A DNA stretch of 64,000 nt from Alicyclobacillus herbarius DSM 13609 (GCF_000430585.1 NZ_AUMH01000018.1:1-64000), one strand, 5' to 3'; numbered from the stretch's first letter, positions 36,236 to 45,636 are shown. The notes: generated by a model from the sequence alone, not told the origin. A program made the numbers and translations.

Positions 36236-36967
36236 TTGCCATCCCTGGAGCCGATTCGTACGACTACAACCACGGAAGCGGTGACGCAGCGACTAAAAGA
36301 GGCCATCCTGCAAGGCGTCTTTCCCCCTGGCAGCCGACTCCCCTCGGTGCGCGACCTGAGCCAGCAGTTTTCGGTGGGCCAGGCGGCAATCCGGGAGGCC
36401 CTCGCCGCCCTGAGAGCCATGCACCTGGTCAGTATCCGTCAGGGCGAAGGAACCTTTGTAACCCGCTTTGACGCCGACGCCCTGGCCCGACAAGCGACGG
36501 CGATTGGGGTGCTGACGGGACAGGAAATGCAGCACCTGTTAGAACTGCGGCGAGTGATCGAAGGGGGAGCTGCCCACTTGGCGGCCCTGCGACGGCGTGA
36601 AACCGATCTGGAGGCTTTGCGCTCCGCGCTGACTCAAATGGAAGCAGACATCGCCAACGAATCGCTAGGGGAGACGGCGGATTGGGCGTTCCATCGGGCT
36701 GTTGCGGCCGCATCAGGAAACCCTCTGTTTCCCGCACTGCTTGACACCATCGCCGAAAAGGTACAGGCGCAGCTGTATCAGAGCCGAAAGCGCTTGTTCG
36801 AACGCGCAGGAGAGGCGCAGACCCTGCTCCAGCAACACCGGTCCATCGCGGCCGCCATCGCAAGCGCCGACGGGGAGCGGGCCGAGCGCGCGATGCAGGA
36901 ACACCTGTTGTATGTGGAGCACCAACTGCGTCTGGACCGTCTCGAATCGAAGGAGGGATCGCCATGA
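36236..36967 (+). CDS. lutR: GntR/FadR-family regulator of lactate utilisation
   Basis: A 243-residue regulator. The N-terminal winged helix (AVTQRLKEAILQGVFPPGSRLPSVRDL, then VGQAAIREALAALRAMHLV, about 15-75) is GntR type and the C-terminal helical bundle is of the FCD type with the metal-binding His pattern (WAFHRAVAAASGN, QHRSIAAAI). It is followed directly by lutA with an ATGA overlap, as in LutR-controlled operons, so it probably represses the operon until L-lactate appears. TTG at 36236 is chosen because AGGAGG lies six bases before it; ATG at 36215 lacks a ribosome site. Confidence 0.85.
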   Translation: MPSLEPIRTTTTTEAVTQRLKEAILQGVFPPGSRLPSVRDLSQQFSVGQAAIREALAALRAMHLVSIRQGEGTFVTRFDADALARQATAIGVLTGQEMQHLLELRRVIEGGAAHLAALRRRETDLEALRSALTQMEADIANESLGETADWAFHRAVAAASGNPLFPALLDTIAEKVQAQLYQSRKRLFERAGEAQTLLQQHRSIAAAIASADGERAERAMQEHLLYVEHQLRLDRLESKEGSP

Positions 36968-37713
36968 AGGTCGCCTTGTTTGTCACGTGTTTGGCCGATA
37001 GCCTGTACCCGCAGGTCGCCGAAGCCATGGTCCGAGTTCTGCACCACTTGGGCGTCCAGGTGGAGTTCCCAGAAGCGCAGACCTGCTGCGGTCAGCCCGC
37101 GTTCAACAGCGGCTACGCGGAGGAAGCCCGCGTCGTCGCCCGGACCCTGCTCGACGCGTTTCGCTCTTACGAGTATGTCGTGTCGCCGTCCGGATCGTGC
37201 TGTGGAATGATTCACCACTACTATCCCGATTTGTTTGCGGACGATGCGGGGCGCCGTGCGGAGGCCGAGGCCCTGGCCGAAAAAACGTATGAATTCTCGC
37301 AGTTTGTCGTTCGCGTCCTGGGTGTCACAGACCTCGGCGCCAAGTTTTCAGCCCGAGCGACCTACCACCCGTCTTGCCACGCCTCGCGCCTACTCGGAGT
37401 GCGCGAGGAGCCGCTTCAACTGCTCGCACACGTGCACGGTCTGGAACTGGTCCCCCTTCCCTACGCGTCCGACTGCTGTGGATTCGGCGGTACCTTTGCC
37501 GTCAAGATGGGGGCATTGTCGGCAGCTATGGTGCGCGACAAAGTGAAGAACATAACGGCGACGGAGGCCGAGGTGCTGGTGGGGACGGACATGGGCTGCC
37601 TGATGAACATCGGCGGTCGGCTGGCTCGCGAGGGTCAGCGTGTGCGCGTGATGCACCTCGCGGAAGTGTTGTATGAAGGGCTACGAAACGCAAGGAGGGA
37701 AAGCGTCGGATGA
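36964..37713 (+). CDS. lutA: L-lactate utilisation iron-sulfur protein LutA
   Basis: A 249-residue subunit of the LutABC complex that oxidises L-lactate to pyruvate. Two CCG domains typical of the heterodisulfide-reductase-like family are seen: TCCGQPAFNSGY with SGSCCGMIHHYY, and THPSCHASR-like YHPSCHASR with SDCCGFGGTFA. These bind Fe-S clusters. It overlaps lutR and lutB by four bases each, so the four genes are coupled. AAGGAGG precedes the ATG. Confidence 0.93.
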   Translation: MKVALFVTCLADSLYPQVAEAMVRVLHHLGVQVEFPEAQTCCGQPAFNSGYAEEARVVARTLLDAFRSYEYVVSPSGSCCGMIHHYYPDLFADDAGRRAEAEALAEKTYEFSQFVVRVLGVTDLGAKFSARATYHPSCHASRLLGVREEPLQLLAHVHGLELVPLPYASDCCGFGGTFAVKMGALSAAMVRDKVKNITATEAEVLVGTDMGCLMNIGGRLAREGQRVRVMHLAEVLYEGLRNARRESVG

Positions 37714-39197
37714 GCCAAACCGGGATTCAAGCACGGGCCAACACCGCCCTGCACAATCCGTTGCTGCAAAAGGCGGTGCAGTTTACGACGGATAGGCTGC
37801 GCACCCGCAAAGCGAATGTGACAGAGGCGTTCGGCCACTGGCAGGAATGGCGGGACAGGGGCCGCGACATCCGCGCCCACACCATCGCCCATCTGGACTA
37901 TTATCTGAAACAGTTTGCCGACAATGTCCGCAAAGCCGGGGGCCACGTTCACTTCGCGGCCGACGCCACGGAGGCAGCCCAGGCCATCGTGAGCATCGCC
38001 GAGGCGAAACAGGCCAAGCTGGTTGTTAAGTCGAAATCGATGGTGTCGGAAGAAATCCACCTCAACCGGCACCTGGAGGAAGCCGGGGTGCGCGTGGTGG
38101 AAACGGACCTGGGTGAGTACATCATCCAGCTATCTGGAGAGACCCCGTCGCACATCATCATTCCCTCGATTCACAAGACGCGGGAACAAATCCGCGACCT
38201 GTTTACCGAAGCCGGCGGAAAAAACCTGACCACCGACACGAAAGCGCTGACCGGATTTGCCCGTCAGACCTTACGGAAAATGTTTCAAACGGCCGACATC
38301 GGCATCACTGGCTGCAACTTCGGGATTGCCGAATCGGGCACCGTGGTGCTGTTTACCAACGAGGGCAACGCGGACATGGTGGCCAATCTGCCGCGCACGC
38401 ACGTGGTCATCATGGGCATGGAACGGATTCTCCCGACCTTTGCCGATCTGGAAGTTTTCTCCCATTTGCTGCCAAAGAGCGCGACCGGCCAAAACGTGAT
38501 TACCTACATGTCCTGTTTTACCGGTCCCGCACGCGCCGATGAGCAGGACGGAGCCCGCGATCTGCACGTGGTCATTCTCGACAACGGGCGATCCCGCCAA
38601 TTGGGCGATCCCGATTTCCAACCGATTCTTCACTGCATCCGCTGCGGCGCCTGCTTAAACGTGTGCCCCGTCTACCGGCAAATCGGTGGCCATGCGTACG
38701 GATCGGTCTATCCAGGCCCGGTCGGGGCGGTGCTCACCCCCCTGCTCAATCCCGGCCCGGAATACGCCGACCTTCCGTACGCGTCAAGTCTCTGCGGCGC
38801 CTGCTATGAGGCCTGTCCGGTGCAAATTCCGCTGCACGACATGCTGGTCAAACTGCGACAGCGAAACGTGCGTGAGGGGTACAACAAGGCCGGCGAACGC
38901 GGGGCGTTTCGCGCGTTCCGTTTTGTGTTCGCCAACTCGCGTCGTTACCGCGCGGTGATTCGTGGCGGCCGCTTGGGACAGGTGCTGCTGGCGCGTGGCG
39001 GCGGCATCGACGCCCGCATTGGACCGCTGCGCGGCTGGACAGAGGCACGCCGCGCCCCCGCATTGGCCAAACGGTCGTTTCGTGAACACTGGCCAAAACT
39101 ACAACAAGAACTGGCTCAGGGCCGACTCGCAGACACACCGACTACGGGGACCCCAGACGCTCGCGAGACGGCCGCCAGTAAGGAGGGCCAACCCTAA
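37710..39197 (+). CDS. lutB: L-lactate utilisation iron-sulfur protein LutB
   Basis: A 495-residue protein with an N-terminal LUD domain (about 60-300, including VVKSKSMVSEEIHLNRHLEEAG and ITGCNFGIAESGTVVLFTNEGN) and two [4Fe-4S] motifs, CIRCGACLNVCPVYRQIGGHAYG and CGACYEACPVQIP (about 309-390). It transfers electrons from lactate in the LutABC complex. Length and layout are as in B. subtilis LutB. GGAGGGAAAG precedes the ATG, and the lutC start follows one base after the stop. Confidence 0.94.
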   Translation: MSQTGIQARANTALHNPLLQKAVQFTTDRLRTRKANVTEAFGHWQEWRDRGRDIRAHTIAHLDYYLKQFADNVRKAGGHVHFAADATEAAQAIVSIAEAKQAKLVVKSKSMVSEEIHLNRHLEEAGVRVVETDLGEYIIQLSGETPSHIIIPSIHKTREQIRDLFTEAGGKNLTTDTKALTGFARQTLRKMFQTADIGITGCNFGIAESGTVVLFTNEGNADMVANLPRTHVVIMGMERILPTFADLEVFSHLLPKSATGQNVITYMSCFTGPARADEQDGARDLHVVILDNGRSRQLGDPDFQPILHCIRCGACLNVCPVYRQIGGHAYGSVYPGPVGAVLTPLLNPGPEYADLPYASSLCGACYEACPVQIPLHDMLVKLRQRNVREGYNKAGERGAFRAFRFVFANSRRYRAVIRGGRLGQVLLARGGGIDARIGPLRGWTEARRAPALAKRSFREHWPKLQQELAQGRLADTPTTGTPDARETAASKEGQP

Positions 39198-39198
39198 G

Positions 39199-39885
39199 AT
39201 GGAAGAGCAAGCGTTTCTGAACCGCATCCGAGAGCGACTGGGCCGCGCGCACGATGCACCGGTAGCGCCGTATACTCCCGGGTCGCCCGACTTTTGGCAA
39301 GCGCAGGAGCTGCCGTTGGACCAACGGGTTGCCCGCTTTGTCGAGCAATTCGCCCAGCAAGCCGGGCAGGCGATGGTCTGTGAGACTTTGGCGGACCTGC
39401 ACGAGACGTTGGCCGGGTTGCTGGCCGAATTGGCGCCCCGGCAAATCGGCGCCTGGGGCGGGGACACGTTGCAGCAGTTTCAGCTGGAGGAGGTCCTGTC
39501 CTCCTACCCGGTCGTTCGCTGGGGAGAGGCGCCGGCTGAGGCATTCGCCGACACAGAGGTGGGCATCACCGGCTGTGCAGCGGCCATCGCCGATACCGGT
39601 ACCCTGGTAATGGCGGCCGACCCATGGCGCGGTCGATCCGTCCACCTCATGCCCACGGTGCACATTGCGTTGGTTCACGCGAACCAGGTAGTCACTCGGC
39701 TCGGCGAGGCCTTGCCGAAGTCTGGAGACAGGGTACCTTCGGCGCTGCACTTTGTCAGTGGACCGAGCCGCTCTTCGGACATCGAAAACGACCTGAGCAT
39801 CGGGGTGCACGGTCCGGCGGCCGTCTACGCCCTGATTCTTAAAGCACCTCAATCTCCGCGTAGCGGACATCCGGCAGCGAGATGA
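39199..39885 (+). CDS. lutC: L-lactate utilisation protein LutC
   Basis: A 228-residue LUD-domain protein. DTEVGITGCAAAIADTGTLVM and LMPTVHIALVHANQVV match LutC, and SDIENDLSIGVHGPAAVYALIL is the family C-terminus. Thirteen further residues (APQSPRSGHPAAR) run into the 3' end of the convergent MgtC-like gene, a 47-base overlap. ATG at 39199 follows AAGGAGGG of the lutB end; a longer open frame from 38962 is only the shadow of lutB. Confidence 0.9.
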   Translation: MEEQAFLNRIRERLGRAHDAPVAPYTPGSPDFWQAQELPLDQRVARFVEQFAQQAGQAMVCETLADLHETLAGLLAELAPRQIGAWGGDTLQQFQLEEVLSSYPVVRWGEAPAEAFADTEVGITGCAAAIADTGTLVMAADPWRGRSVHLMPTVHIALVHANQVVTRLGEALPKSGDRVPSALHFVSGPSRSSDIENDLSIGVHGPAAVYALILKAPQSPRSGHPAAR

Positions 39886-40516
39886 CTTTTCGGTAGGCCG
39901 CGGGGATCTCGTCGTAACCGAGAGCGGCCGCGCAGGTGAGAAACACCTCGTGGCCGTTCTCTAGTCCCCGGACACGCAGGTTTTCGACGTGCATGCCTAA
40001 ATCCTCAATCGCCCGCACCACCGGCTCAATCTCTGCTTCCTGCCCGACCACCACCGTGACGTGCACCTCGTCCTCACGCAGGGCTCGCGGCCCCACCCGC
40101 TTCACGATGATCGGAATCACCTCGACGCTGATGATGATGAGCGCGAGGCCAATCAGCGACTCTGTGTAGTAACCGGCTCCGATGGCGATGCCGAGCCCTG
40201 AGGCGGCCCAGACGATGGCGGCGGTGGTCAACCCGGAGATGACTTCATTGCTGCGGCGGAGGATGACCCCAGCGCCGAGGAAACCGATGCCACTGACAAT
40301 CTGTGCCGCCAGGCGCATCGGATCCGCACGAACCAATTGAGAGCCTCCCCAGTCATTCAGGGCCGACTCGATGGAGACGATGGTCAGAAGACAACTGGCG
40401 ACGGAAATGACGAGGCAAGTTTTCAGGCCCAATGGCTTGTGCTTGATTTCCCGCTCCAGCCCAAGGACGATGCCGCACAGGGCGGATAAGCCTAGCTTGA
40501 TGAGGATGACGCCCAC
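39839..40516 (-). CDS. MgtC/SapB family membrane protein
   Basis: A 225-residue protein with five membrane segments and a C-terminal ACT-like domain. LCGIVLGLEREIKHKPLGLKT, IVSGIGFLGAGVILRRSNEVISGLTTAAIVWAASGLGIAIG are the family core, with the conserved Arg-Glu and the GFLGAG motif. MgtC-like proteins affect Mg2+ homeostasis and ATP synthase; the exact role here is unknown. GTG at 40516 follows GGGGGG and overlaps the glycerophosphodiesterase end by 25 bases, so the two are coupled. It converges on lutC with overlap. Confidence 0.87.
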   Translation of the reverse strand: MGVILIKLGLSALCGIVLGLEREIKHKPLGLKTCLVISVASCLLTIVSIESALNDWGGSQLVRADPMRLAAQIVSGIGFLGAGVILRRSNEVISGLTTAAIVWAASGLGIAIGAGYYTESLIGLALIIISVEVIPIIVKRVGPRALREDEVHVTVVVGQEAEIEPVVRAIEDLGMHVENLRVRGLENGHEVFLTCAAALGYDEIPAAYRKVISLPDVRYAEIEVL

Positions 40517-41346
40517 GGGTCGCCCCCCTTTTGCCACTGTCTGCGCACCCGTTCGGCCACATCCGGGTGGTTGGAAATCAGTACGTCGACGCCGGCGCGA
40601 AACAGTTCCGCGATGCGGGCGGGATCGTCCACCGTCCAGGCCGCCACCTGGACACCCTCCGCATGGCAAGCCTGAATCAAATCCGCCGTAATCCAGCGGT
40701 GGCGCAGATTGATCGACTCAGCCGCAAGTTCCAGGGCCTCGCGCCAGGGCTCGGTCACCCGTCGGTCGTACAGAAGCCCGATGCGCGCATCGGGAAACAC
40801 GCGTTTGAGATGGGCCAAGCAGCCGTGGCGGAACGAGGAAAAATGGACCTGTCTGCGCGACACGCCGCATTGGTCCACCAGCGCCCAGACCTGGGGCACG
40901 ACGGTCCCCACGAGGTGGTGGCCATCTCCGGTGTAGACCTTCAATTCGATGTTGACCACAGCATCTGGACGCGCCGTCCAGATGGTTTGCAAAGCCTGTT
41001 CCAGAGTAGGTATGGGCTGAAACGCCAGGCCGTACTCCTCGGCCTGGCGGGTATCGTCCGATTCGATTTCTCGTGCGGATGGACGAGCGGATGAAAACCG
41101 AATCGCTGCGTTGCAGCGCGCCAACGCTTCAGCGGTCAGTTGAGACACGCGGCCGCGGGCATCCGTGGTGCGATCGACTGTGGCATCGTGAATCACCACC
41201 GGCACCCCATCTGCCGACAACTGGACGTCTAACTCGATGCCCTCGATGGGCAGATCCAGTGCCCGCTGGTACGCTAGGCACGTGTTCTCTGGGTAGCGCC
41301 CGCTCCATCCGCGGTGCGCCTGGATCTGCGGCTGTGTCATGAACAA
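40492..41346 (-). CDS. Glycerophosphodiester phosphodiesterase (GDPD family)
   Basis: A 284-residue TIM-barrel enzyme hydrolysing glycerophosphodiesters to glycerol-3-phosphate and an alcohol. QAHRGWSGRYPENT gives the first catalytic His and the R-G, IEGIELDVQLSADGVPVVIHD the metal ligands Glu/Asp and second His, and NIELKVYTGD a further Glu. No signal peptide, so cytoplasmic. TTG at 41346 has GGGAG seven bases before it; ATG at 41340 is the alternative. It is the first gene of a pair with the MgtC-like protein. Confidence 0.9.
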   Translation of the reverse strand: MFMTQPQIQAHRGWSGRYPENTCLAYQRALDLPIEGIELDVQLSADGVPVVIHDATVDRTTDARGRVSQLTAEALARCNAAIRFSSARPSAREIESDDTRQAEEYGLAFQPIPTLEQALQTIWTARPDAVVNIELKVYTGDGHHLVGTVVPQVWALVDQCGVSRRQVHFSSFRHGCLAHLKRVFPDARIGLLYDRRVTEPWREALELAAESINLRHRWITADLIQACHAEGVQVAAWTVDDPARIAELFRAGVDVLISNHPDVAERVRRQWQKGGDPWASSSSS

Positions 41347-41371
41347 GTTGTCACTCCCGTTACAGTTTGCT

Positions 41372-41434
41372 GGCGGGTCCCGGTCACTTCGCGACAGCGG
41401 AAGATACGCCGCGAAGCTGACCGCAGATCCCGCC
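41372..41434. repeat. Long imperfect hairpin between isomerase and glycerophosphodiesterase
   Basis: GGCGGGTC...GGTCA.TTCGCG and CGCGAA..TGACC...GATCCCGCC pair with small bulges across about 63 bases. No T-run follows on either strand. It may separate the two units or protect the mRNA 3' end of the isomerase unit. Confidence 0.5.
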
Positions 41435-41466
41435 TCTTCATGGTTGTCTGGAATTCTCGTGGTGTT

Positions 41467-42435
41467 CTAAGCCCACCAAACCTTGTCTAGGCGCTCCCGA
41501 ATGAGCTGCTGCTGCAGGAATGAGACGGCCTTCTGAAAACCTTCTTCAATCGACATCAGGCTGTCCTCGTGCTCAATGCTCACCGCGCCGTCGTAGCCGA
41601 CCAACTGCAAGGCACTGAGGATGCGCCGCCAGGTTTCCTCCCCATGGCCATAGCCGACCGTGCGGAAAATCCAGGAGCGGTGCAGCTCGTCTGTGTACGG
41701 TTTCGTGTCAAGCACTCCGTTGGTCGCCGTGTTTTCCCGGTCAAACGCCGTGTCTTTCGCATGCACGTGGAAAAGTGCCCCCGCGGCACCCAATTCCTTG
41801 ATGCACAGAACCGGATCCATCCCTTGCCAGAACAAGTGGCTGGGGTCGAAGTTGACGCCAATGGATTCCCCGCACGCCTCGCGCAGCCGTAACAAGGTTT
41901 CCGAATTGTAGACAACAAAGCTGGGGTGGGGCTCAATGGCCACCCGTACACCGTGCTCCGTGACAAACTTGGCCTGCTCACGCCAGTACGGAATCACCTT
42001 CTCCTGCCACTGCCAGTTAAGGACGGTGAGGTTATCGGTCGGCCACGGGCAGGTCACCCAGACCGGATACTTGGAGTTCTCCGATTCACCGGGGCAGCCG
42101 GAGAACGTAACGACGTTTTTCACCCCAAGCCGCTCGGCCAACAAGACCGTGTTGACAAAATCCTCGTGCGCCTGGCGGGCGACCTCAGCCGTCGGGTGAA
42201 GTGGGTTCCCGTGGCAGCTGAGGGCACTGATCTCGAGGCCGCGCCGCTCAATCGCCTCCTGAAACGCCCGCAGCTTCATTTCGTCGGCAAGAAGTTCGGC
42301 CGGATTGCAATGGGCGTTGCCCGGAAACCCGCCGGTGCCGATTTCCACGGTCTGCAAACCGGCGTCCGCGATGATGTCAAGCGCTTCCTCAAGCGGTTTC
42401 TGGCCAAATAGAACTGCAAATACTCCGAGTTTCAT
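41467..42435 (-). CDS. Sugar phosphate isomerase/epimerase (TIM barrel)
   Basis: A 322-residue xylose-isomerase-like protein. Metal-site segments are VAIEPHPSFVVY (Glu near 158), VNFDPSHLFWQGMDP (Asp and His near 190), FHVHAKDTAFD (His near 216) and AVSIEHEDSLM (Glu near 280). An insertion with VWVTCPWPTDNL and TKPYTDELHRSWIFRTVGYGHG is typical of the YcjR/IolE-like branch that handles 3-keto or epimerised sugars. ATG at 42435 follows GAGGAGAGG. It lies downstream of two dehydrogenases, and probably works with them. Confidence 0.86.
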   Translation of the reverse strand: MKLGVFAVLFGQKPLEEALDIIADAGLQTVEIGTGGFPGNAHCNPAELLADEMKLRAFQEAIERRGLEISALSCHGNPLHPTAEVARQAHEDFVNTVLLAERLGVKNVVTFSGCPGESENSKYPVWVTCPWPTDNLTVLNWQWQEKVIPYWREQAKFVTEHGVRVAIEPHPSFVVYNSETLLRLREACGESIGVNFDPSHLFWQGMDPVLCIKELGAAGALFHVHAKDTAFDRENTATNGVLDTKPYTDELHRSWIFRTVGYGHGEETWRRILSALQLVGYDGAVSIEHEDSLMSIEEGFQKAVSFLQQQLIRERLDKVWWA

Positions 42436-42587
42436 CGCAACCTCTCCTCAGAATCCAAGATGGCGTGAGCAAATACGTACTTCTCCGTTCAATTTTAAAA
42501 GAATCCGGCGTGTCGGGACAAGGGAAACGATAGAAATGACTCCAGGTGAACCCCGGCCCCCCGTTCTAGACACCCGGTAACCGTGCG

Positions 42588-43586
42588 TCATTCGCGCAGG
42601 CGCACCGGGCGGCCTGTTTGCGCCGACTCATACGCGGCCAGGGCCACCTCGAGCGCTCGCAGACCGTCCTCGCCGGAAATCGAGGGCGCACATCCATTGG
42701 CGACGCAGTCCACGAAGTCGGCGATAAGCGCCGCGTCCATGGAGTCCCCGAAGAAGGCGTGCTGGTAGCCTCCGTGTCCATTGCGATAGACTTGCAGGTG
42801 CTGCGCAAACGCGTCGACCGTGGTGACGCCCCGCGTCCCGATGACCTCAAGCGTCACGTCGCCCCAGGTCGGGTACGTTTTCGGGCGTGACCAACTGGGA
42901 TCGTGCGAGGCGATGACCCCATTGTCAAACTCCAAGAGCAGGATGCCACAGTCGTCGGTGGCCAAATCGGAAAAACGAGTGCCGACCTCGGCGTATACTT
43001 CACGCACTTCACTCTGCAGCAGCCATCGCATGATGTCGATGACGTGCACGGTGTGGTCCATCACCGCGCCACCCCCGGACAGCTCCGGATTGACAAACCA
43101 GCCACCCGGATTCTGCCCGTGGTTCGTACCGCGGATGGCCACAATGCGACCCAGACGACCGGCATCGACCGTATCCTTGAGTTGACGTATGGGCGTATTG
43201 AAACGAACGGGGAACGCGATTTGCAGCGTGACCTCATGCCGCCGGCAGGCGTCAATCATTCGATGGGCGTCTTCCAGCGTGATGGCAATCGGCTTCTCGC
43301 AGAGCACATGCTTCCCGGCCTCAGCTGCCGCCACGACCATCTCAGCGTGCAAGGCGTTTTCCGAACAGACGACGACCGCATCGATGTCTTCCCGCTGCAA
43401 CAGTTTCTGATAGTCGGTGTAGAGTTCCCCGCCGTACCGGGCCTGCGCCTCACGGCCCCGCTCGTGATTCGCATCCGCCAAAGCCTGGATGGAAACGTTC
43501 GGCATGCGCTTGAGGACATCGGCATAGGTGTAGGCATGCATATGGGCAAAACTGAGCATCCCGATGCGAATCGGACGTTGAGTCAT
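42588..43586 (-). CDS. Gfo/Idh/MocA family oxidoreductase
   Basis: A 332-residue NAD(P)-dependent sugar dehydrogenase. The nucleotide fold starts IRIGMLSFAHMHAYTYADVL, where the Gly-rich loop is altered (SFAHMHA rather than GxGxxG), a pattern seen in a subset of the family. CEKPIAITLEDA is the EKP motif near residue 95, and GGAVMDHTVHVIDIMRWLL holds the active-site Asp/His. ATG at 43586 follows AAGGAGGGG, 12 bases after the stop of the next dehydrogenase upstream, so both are in one unit. Substrate unknown. Confidence 0.85.
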   Translation of the reverse strand: MTQRPIRIGMLSFAHMHAYTYADVLKRMPNVSIQALADANHERGREAQARYGGELYTDYQKLLQREDIDAVVVCSENALHAEMVVAAAEAGKHVLCEKPIAITLEDAHRMIDACRRHEVTLQIAFPVRFNTPIRQLKDTVDAGRLGRIVAIRGTNHGQNPGGWFVNPELSGGGAVMDHTVHVIDIMRWLLQSEVREVYAEVGTRFSDLATDDCGILLLEFDNGVIASHDPSWSRPKTYPTWGDVTLEVIGTRGVTTVDAFAQHLQVYRNGHGGYQHAFFGDSMDAALIADFVDCVANGCAPSISGEDGLRALEVALAAYESAQTGRPVRLRE

Positions 43587-43598
43587 GACAGCCCCTCC

Positions 43599-44624
43599 TT
43601 ATAATTGATCCGTTCCGAAAGCGTCGGCAGGGTGCAACACCACCGGTTCTCCGGTCTCCACACTGGTCAACGCGGCAAGACTGATTTCCAGCGCCTTCAA
43701 TCCGTCCTCGGCGGTCACCAGCGGCTGCTCTCCATCGCGAATGCAAGCGAGAAAGTGCTCCAGTTCCAACTGATACGGATTTTTCACCAGCGGGCTTGCT
43801 GGCACTTCGACACCCGCGCGTACAAAGTCAGATTCCTGGAACTGGCTGTGCAGGGCGGCCGCCTGGTCACTACGAAAATCAATCATGCCTTCCGAACCGG
43901 CAATCTCTAACTCGGTCCGAAACCCGTTTGGGTACGCCCAGGTTCCCTCTACGTGCGCAATCACCCCGTTTTGAAAGCGCAGGCTGACAAACGCATGATC
44001 CAACTGCAGCAAATCCCGGCCCAGCAGACTCTTGGCATACACACGCTCGACTTCACCAAAACACCAGCGAAGAAAATCAAAATCGTGAATCATAGAATCT
44101 ACGATGACCGTCCCACAGCGAGCCACATTCGCGTACCAGTCCTGCCAAGCCTTGGGGAAGGCGCCGCCGCGCATCGCCCGGACAGTGCCGACGCGACCGA
44201 TGGCACCGCTCTGAAGCAGTTCATAAGCCCGCCGATACTCGGGAAAAAACCGCACCACATGCGCAATATACAACTGCACGCCAGCCGCCCGACAGGTCTC
44301 AATCATCGCCCTCGCATCGGCCAGGGTGCGGGCAATCGGCTTTTCGCAGATGACGTGACACCCCGCCCGCGCCGCAGTCTCCACCACCTGCCGGTGCAGG
44401 TACGTCGGTACACAGACGTCCACCACGTCGGGCCGTTTCTCCCGTATCAACGCGTCGAGGCTCGTGTAATGGACCGTACGTTTCCTGAACGCCAAAGACT
44501 GTGCCGCATCCTGATGGATGTCGACAATCCCCACCAGCTGGACATCCGGCATGTTCTTGTACACTTCGGCGTGCACCGAACCCATGGTACCGGCGCCAAC
44601 CACTGCGACTTTGATTGGGTTCAT
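43599..44624 (-). CDS. Gfo/Idh/MocA family oxidoreductase
   Basis: A 341-residue dehydrogenase of the inositol-2-dehydrogenase-like branch. IKVAVVGAGTMGSVHAEVYKN is a standard nucleotide loop, CEKPIARTLADARAMIE the EKP motif near residue 93, and GTVIVDSMIHDFDFLRWCFG the catalytic Asp and His. ATG at 44624 follows AAGGAGG; the frame stays open to 44714. It lies 13 bases after the ABC ATPase gene. With the next gene (42588-43586) and the isomerase it could form an oxidation-isomerisation-reduction set. Confidence 0.86.
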   Translation of the reverse strand: MNPIKVAVVGAGTMGSVHAEVYKNMPDVQLVGIVDIHQDAAQSLAFRKRTVHYTSLDALIREKRPDVVDVCVPTYLHRQVVETAARAGCHVICEKPIARTLADARAMIETCRAAGVQLYIAHVVRFFPEYRRAYELLQSGAIGRVGTVRAMRGGAFPKAWQDWYANVARCGTVIVDSMIHDFDFLRWCFGEVERVYAKSLLGRDLLQLDHAFVSLRFQNGVIAHVEGTWAYPNGFRTELEIAGSEGMIDFRSDQAAALHSQFQESDFVRAGVEVPASPLVKNPYQLELEHFLACIRDGEQPLVTAEDGLKALEISLAALTSVETGEPVVLHPADAFGTDQL

Positions 44625-44637
44625 CGTGTAATCCTCC

Positions 44638-45636
44638 TTATCCATGCTCCCCAGCGGCAAGGCGTAAATCGTGCACCCGCTCGGCATGATGACACGCCAC
44701 TTGCCGGTCCCCAATTAGACGGAGGGACGGCCGCTCTTGTCGACACAGTTCCGATGCGAACGGACAGCGCGGATGATAAAGACACCCGCTCACGGTCAAA
44801 CGGCCACTTTCCACGCCTCGTTTCCCACCGACGCGCAGTGGTGTCACCCCCTCTTTCGTAAAGGCCGGGATGGCATCCAGCAACGCCTGCGTATACGGGT
44901 GCAACGGTCGGGCGAAGAGCGCCTCCGATTCGCCGTATTCAATGATTTTGCCTTTGTACATGACGGCCGTCCGCTCACACATCAAACGAATCACCGCTAA
45001 GTTGTGCGAAATGAACACGTAGGTGAGCTGCATGCTCTCCTTCAAGGCCTGTAACAAGTTCAGGATTTGTGCCTGAATGGAGACATCGAGGCTCGAGACC
45101 GCCTCGTCAAGAACAATCAGCTCCGGCATCAACGCCAATGCCCTGGCGATGGCCACACGCTGCTGCTGGCCCCCGCTCAGTTCACTTGGCAACGAGTTAC
45201 ATAGCGCGTGCGGCAAACCCACTTTTTCCATCAACGCAAGGGTCGTCTCTCGGCGTGACACCTTGTCTCCGACGCCATGAATCGCCAAGGGCTCGGCAAT
45301 GTTCTCGGCCACCGTGAGGTTGGGCATCAACGCAGCCAACGGGTCCTGGGCGACAAATTGGACGTGCCGTCGATACGGCTTCAATCGACGCTCCGATAGG
45401 TTCGTCACGTCCACCCCGTTCAGCCACACCCTCCCCGAGGTCGGTGGGAGCAGCATCAGCAGAATGCGGACCAAGGTCGACTTTCCACTTCCACTCTCGC
45501 CCACAACCCCTAGACTTCGTCCTTTGTCCACCGTGAGCGAAACATCGTCACACGCTGTCACAGTGCCACGGTGCGTAGCAAACGTCTTACTCACGTGTTC
45601 CAAGCGCACCAACGGATGGGGTGCCGTACTGGCCAT
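44638..45636 (-). CDS. ABC transporter ATPase, OppF/DppF type
   Basis: A 332-residue ATPase of a peptide/opine/oligosaccharide importer. Walker A is GVVGESGSGKSTLVRIL, the Q-loop VAQDPLAAL, the signature LSGGQQQRVAIARAL, Walker B LIVLDEAVSSLD and the switch His in VFISHNLAV. The C-terminal oligopeptide-transporter extension has SGCLYHPRCPFASELCRQERPSL, with four Cys that can bind an Fe-S cluster. ATG at 45636 has GGGAGGTG seven bases before; it overlaps the OppD-type gene by 50 bases. Confidence 0.88.
   Translation of the reverse strand: MASTAPHPLVRLEHVSKTFATHRGTVTACDDVSLTVDKGRSLGVVGESGSGKSTLVRILLMLLPPTSGRVWLNGVDVTNLSERRLKPYRRHVQFVAQDPLAALMPNLTVAENIAEPLAIHGVGDKVSRRETTLALMEKVGLPHALCNSLPSELSGGQQQRVAIARALALMPELIVLDEAVSSLDVSIQAQILNLLQALKESMQLTYVFISHNLAVIRLMCERTAVMYKGKIIEYGESEALFARPLHPYTQALLDAIPAFTKEGVTPLRVGGKRGVESGRLTVSGCLYHPRCPFASELCRQERPSLRLIGDRQVACHHAERVHDLRLAAGEHG

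Noticed and set aside
38962-39198. An extended N-terminus for lutC
   Set aside because: The extension is the out-of-frame reading of the lutB 3' end. ATG at 39199 with AAGGAGGG before it gives the family-length protein.
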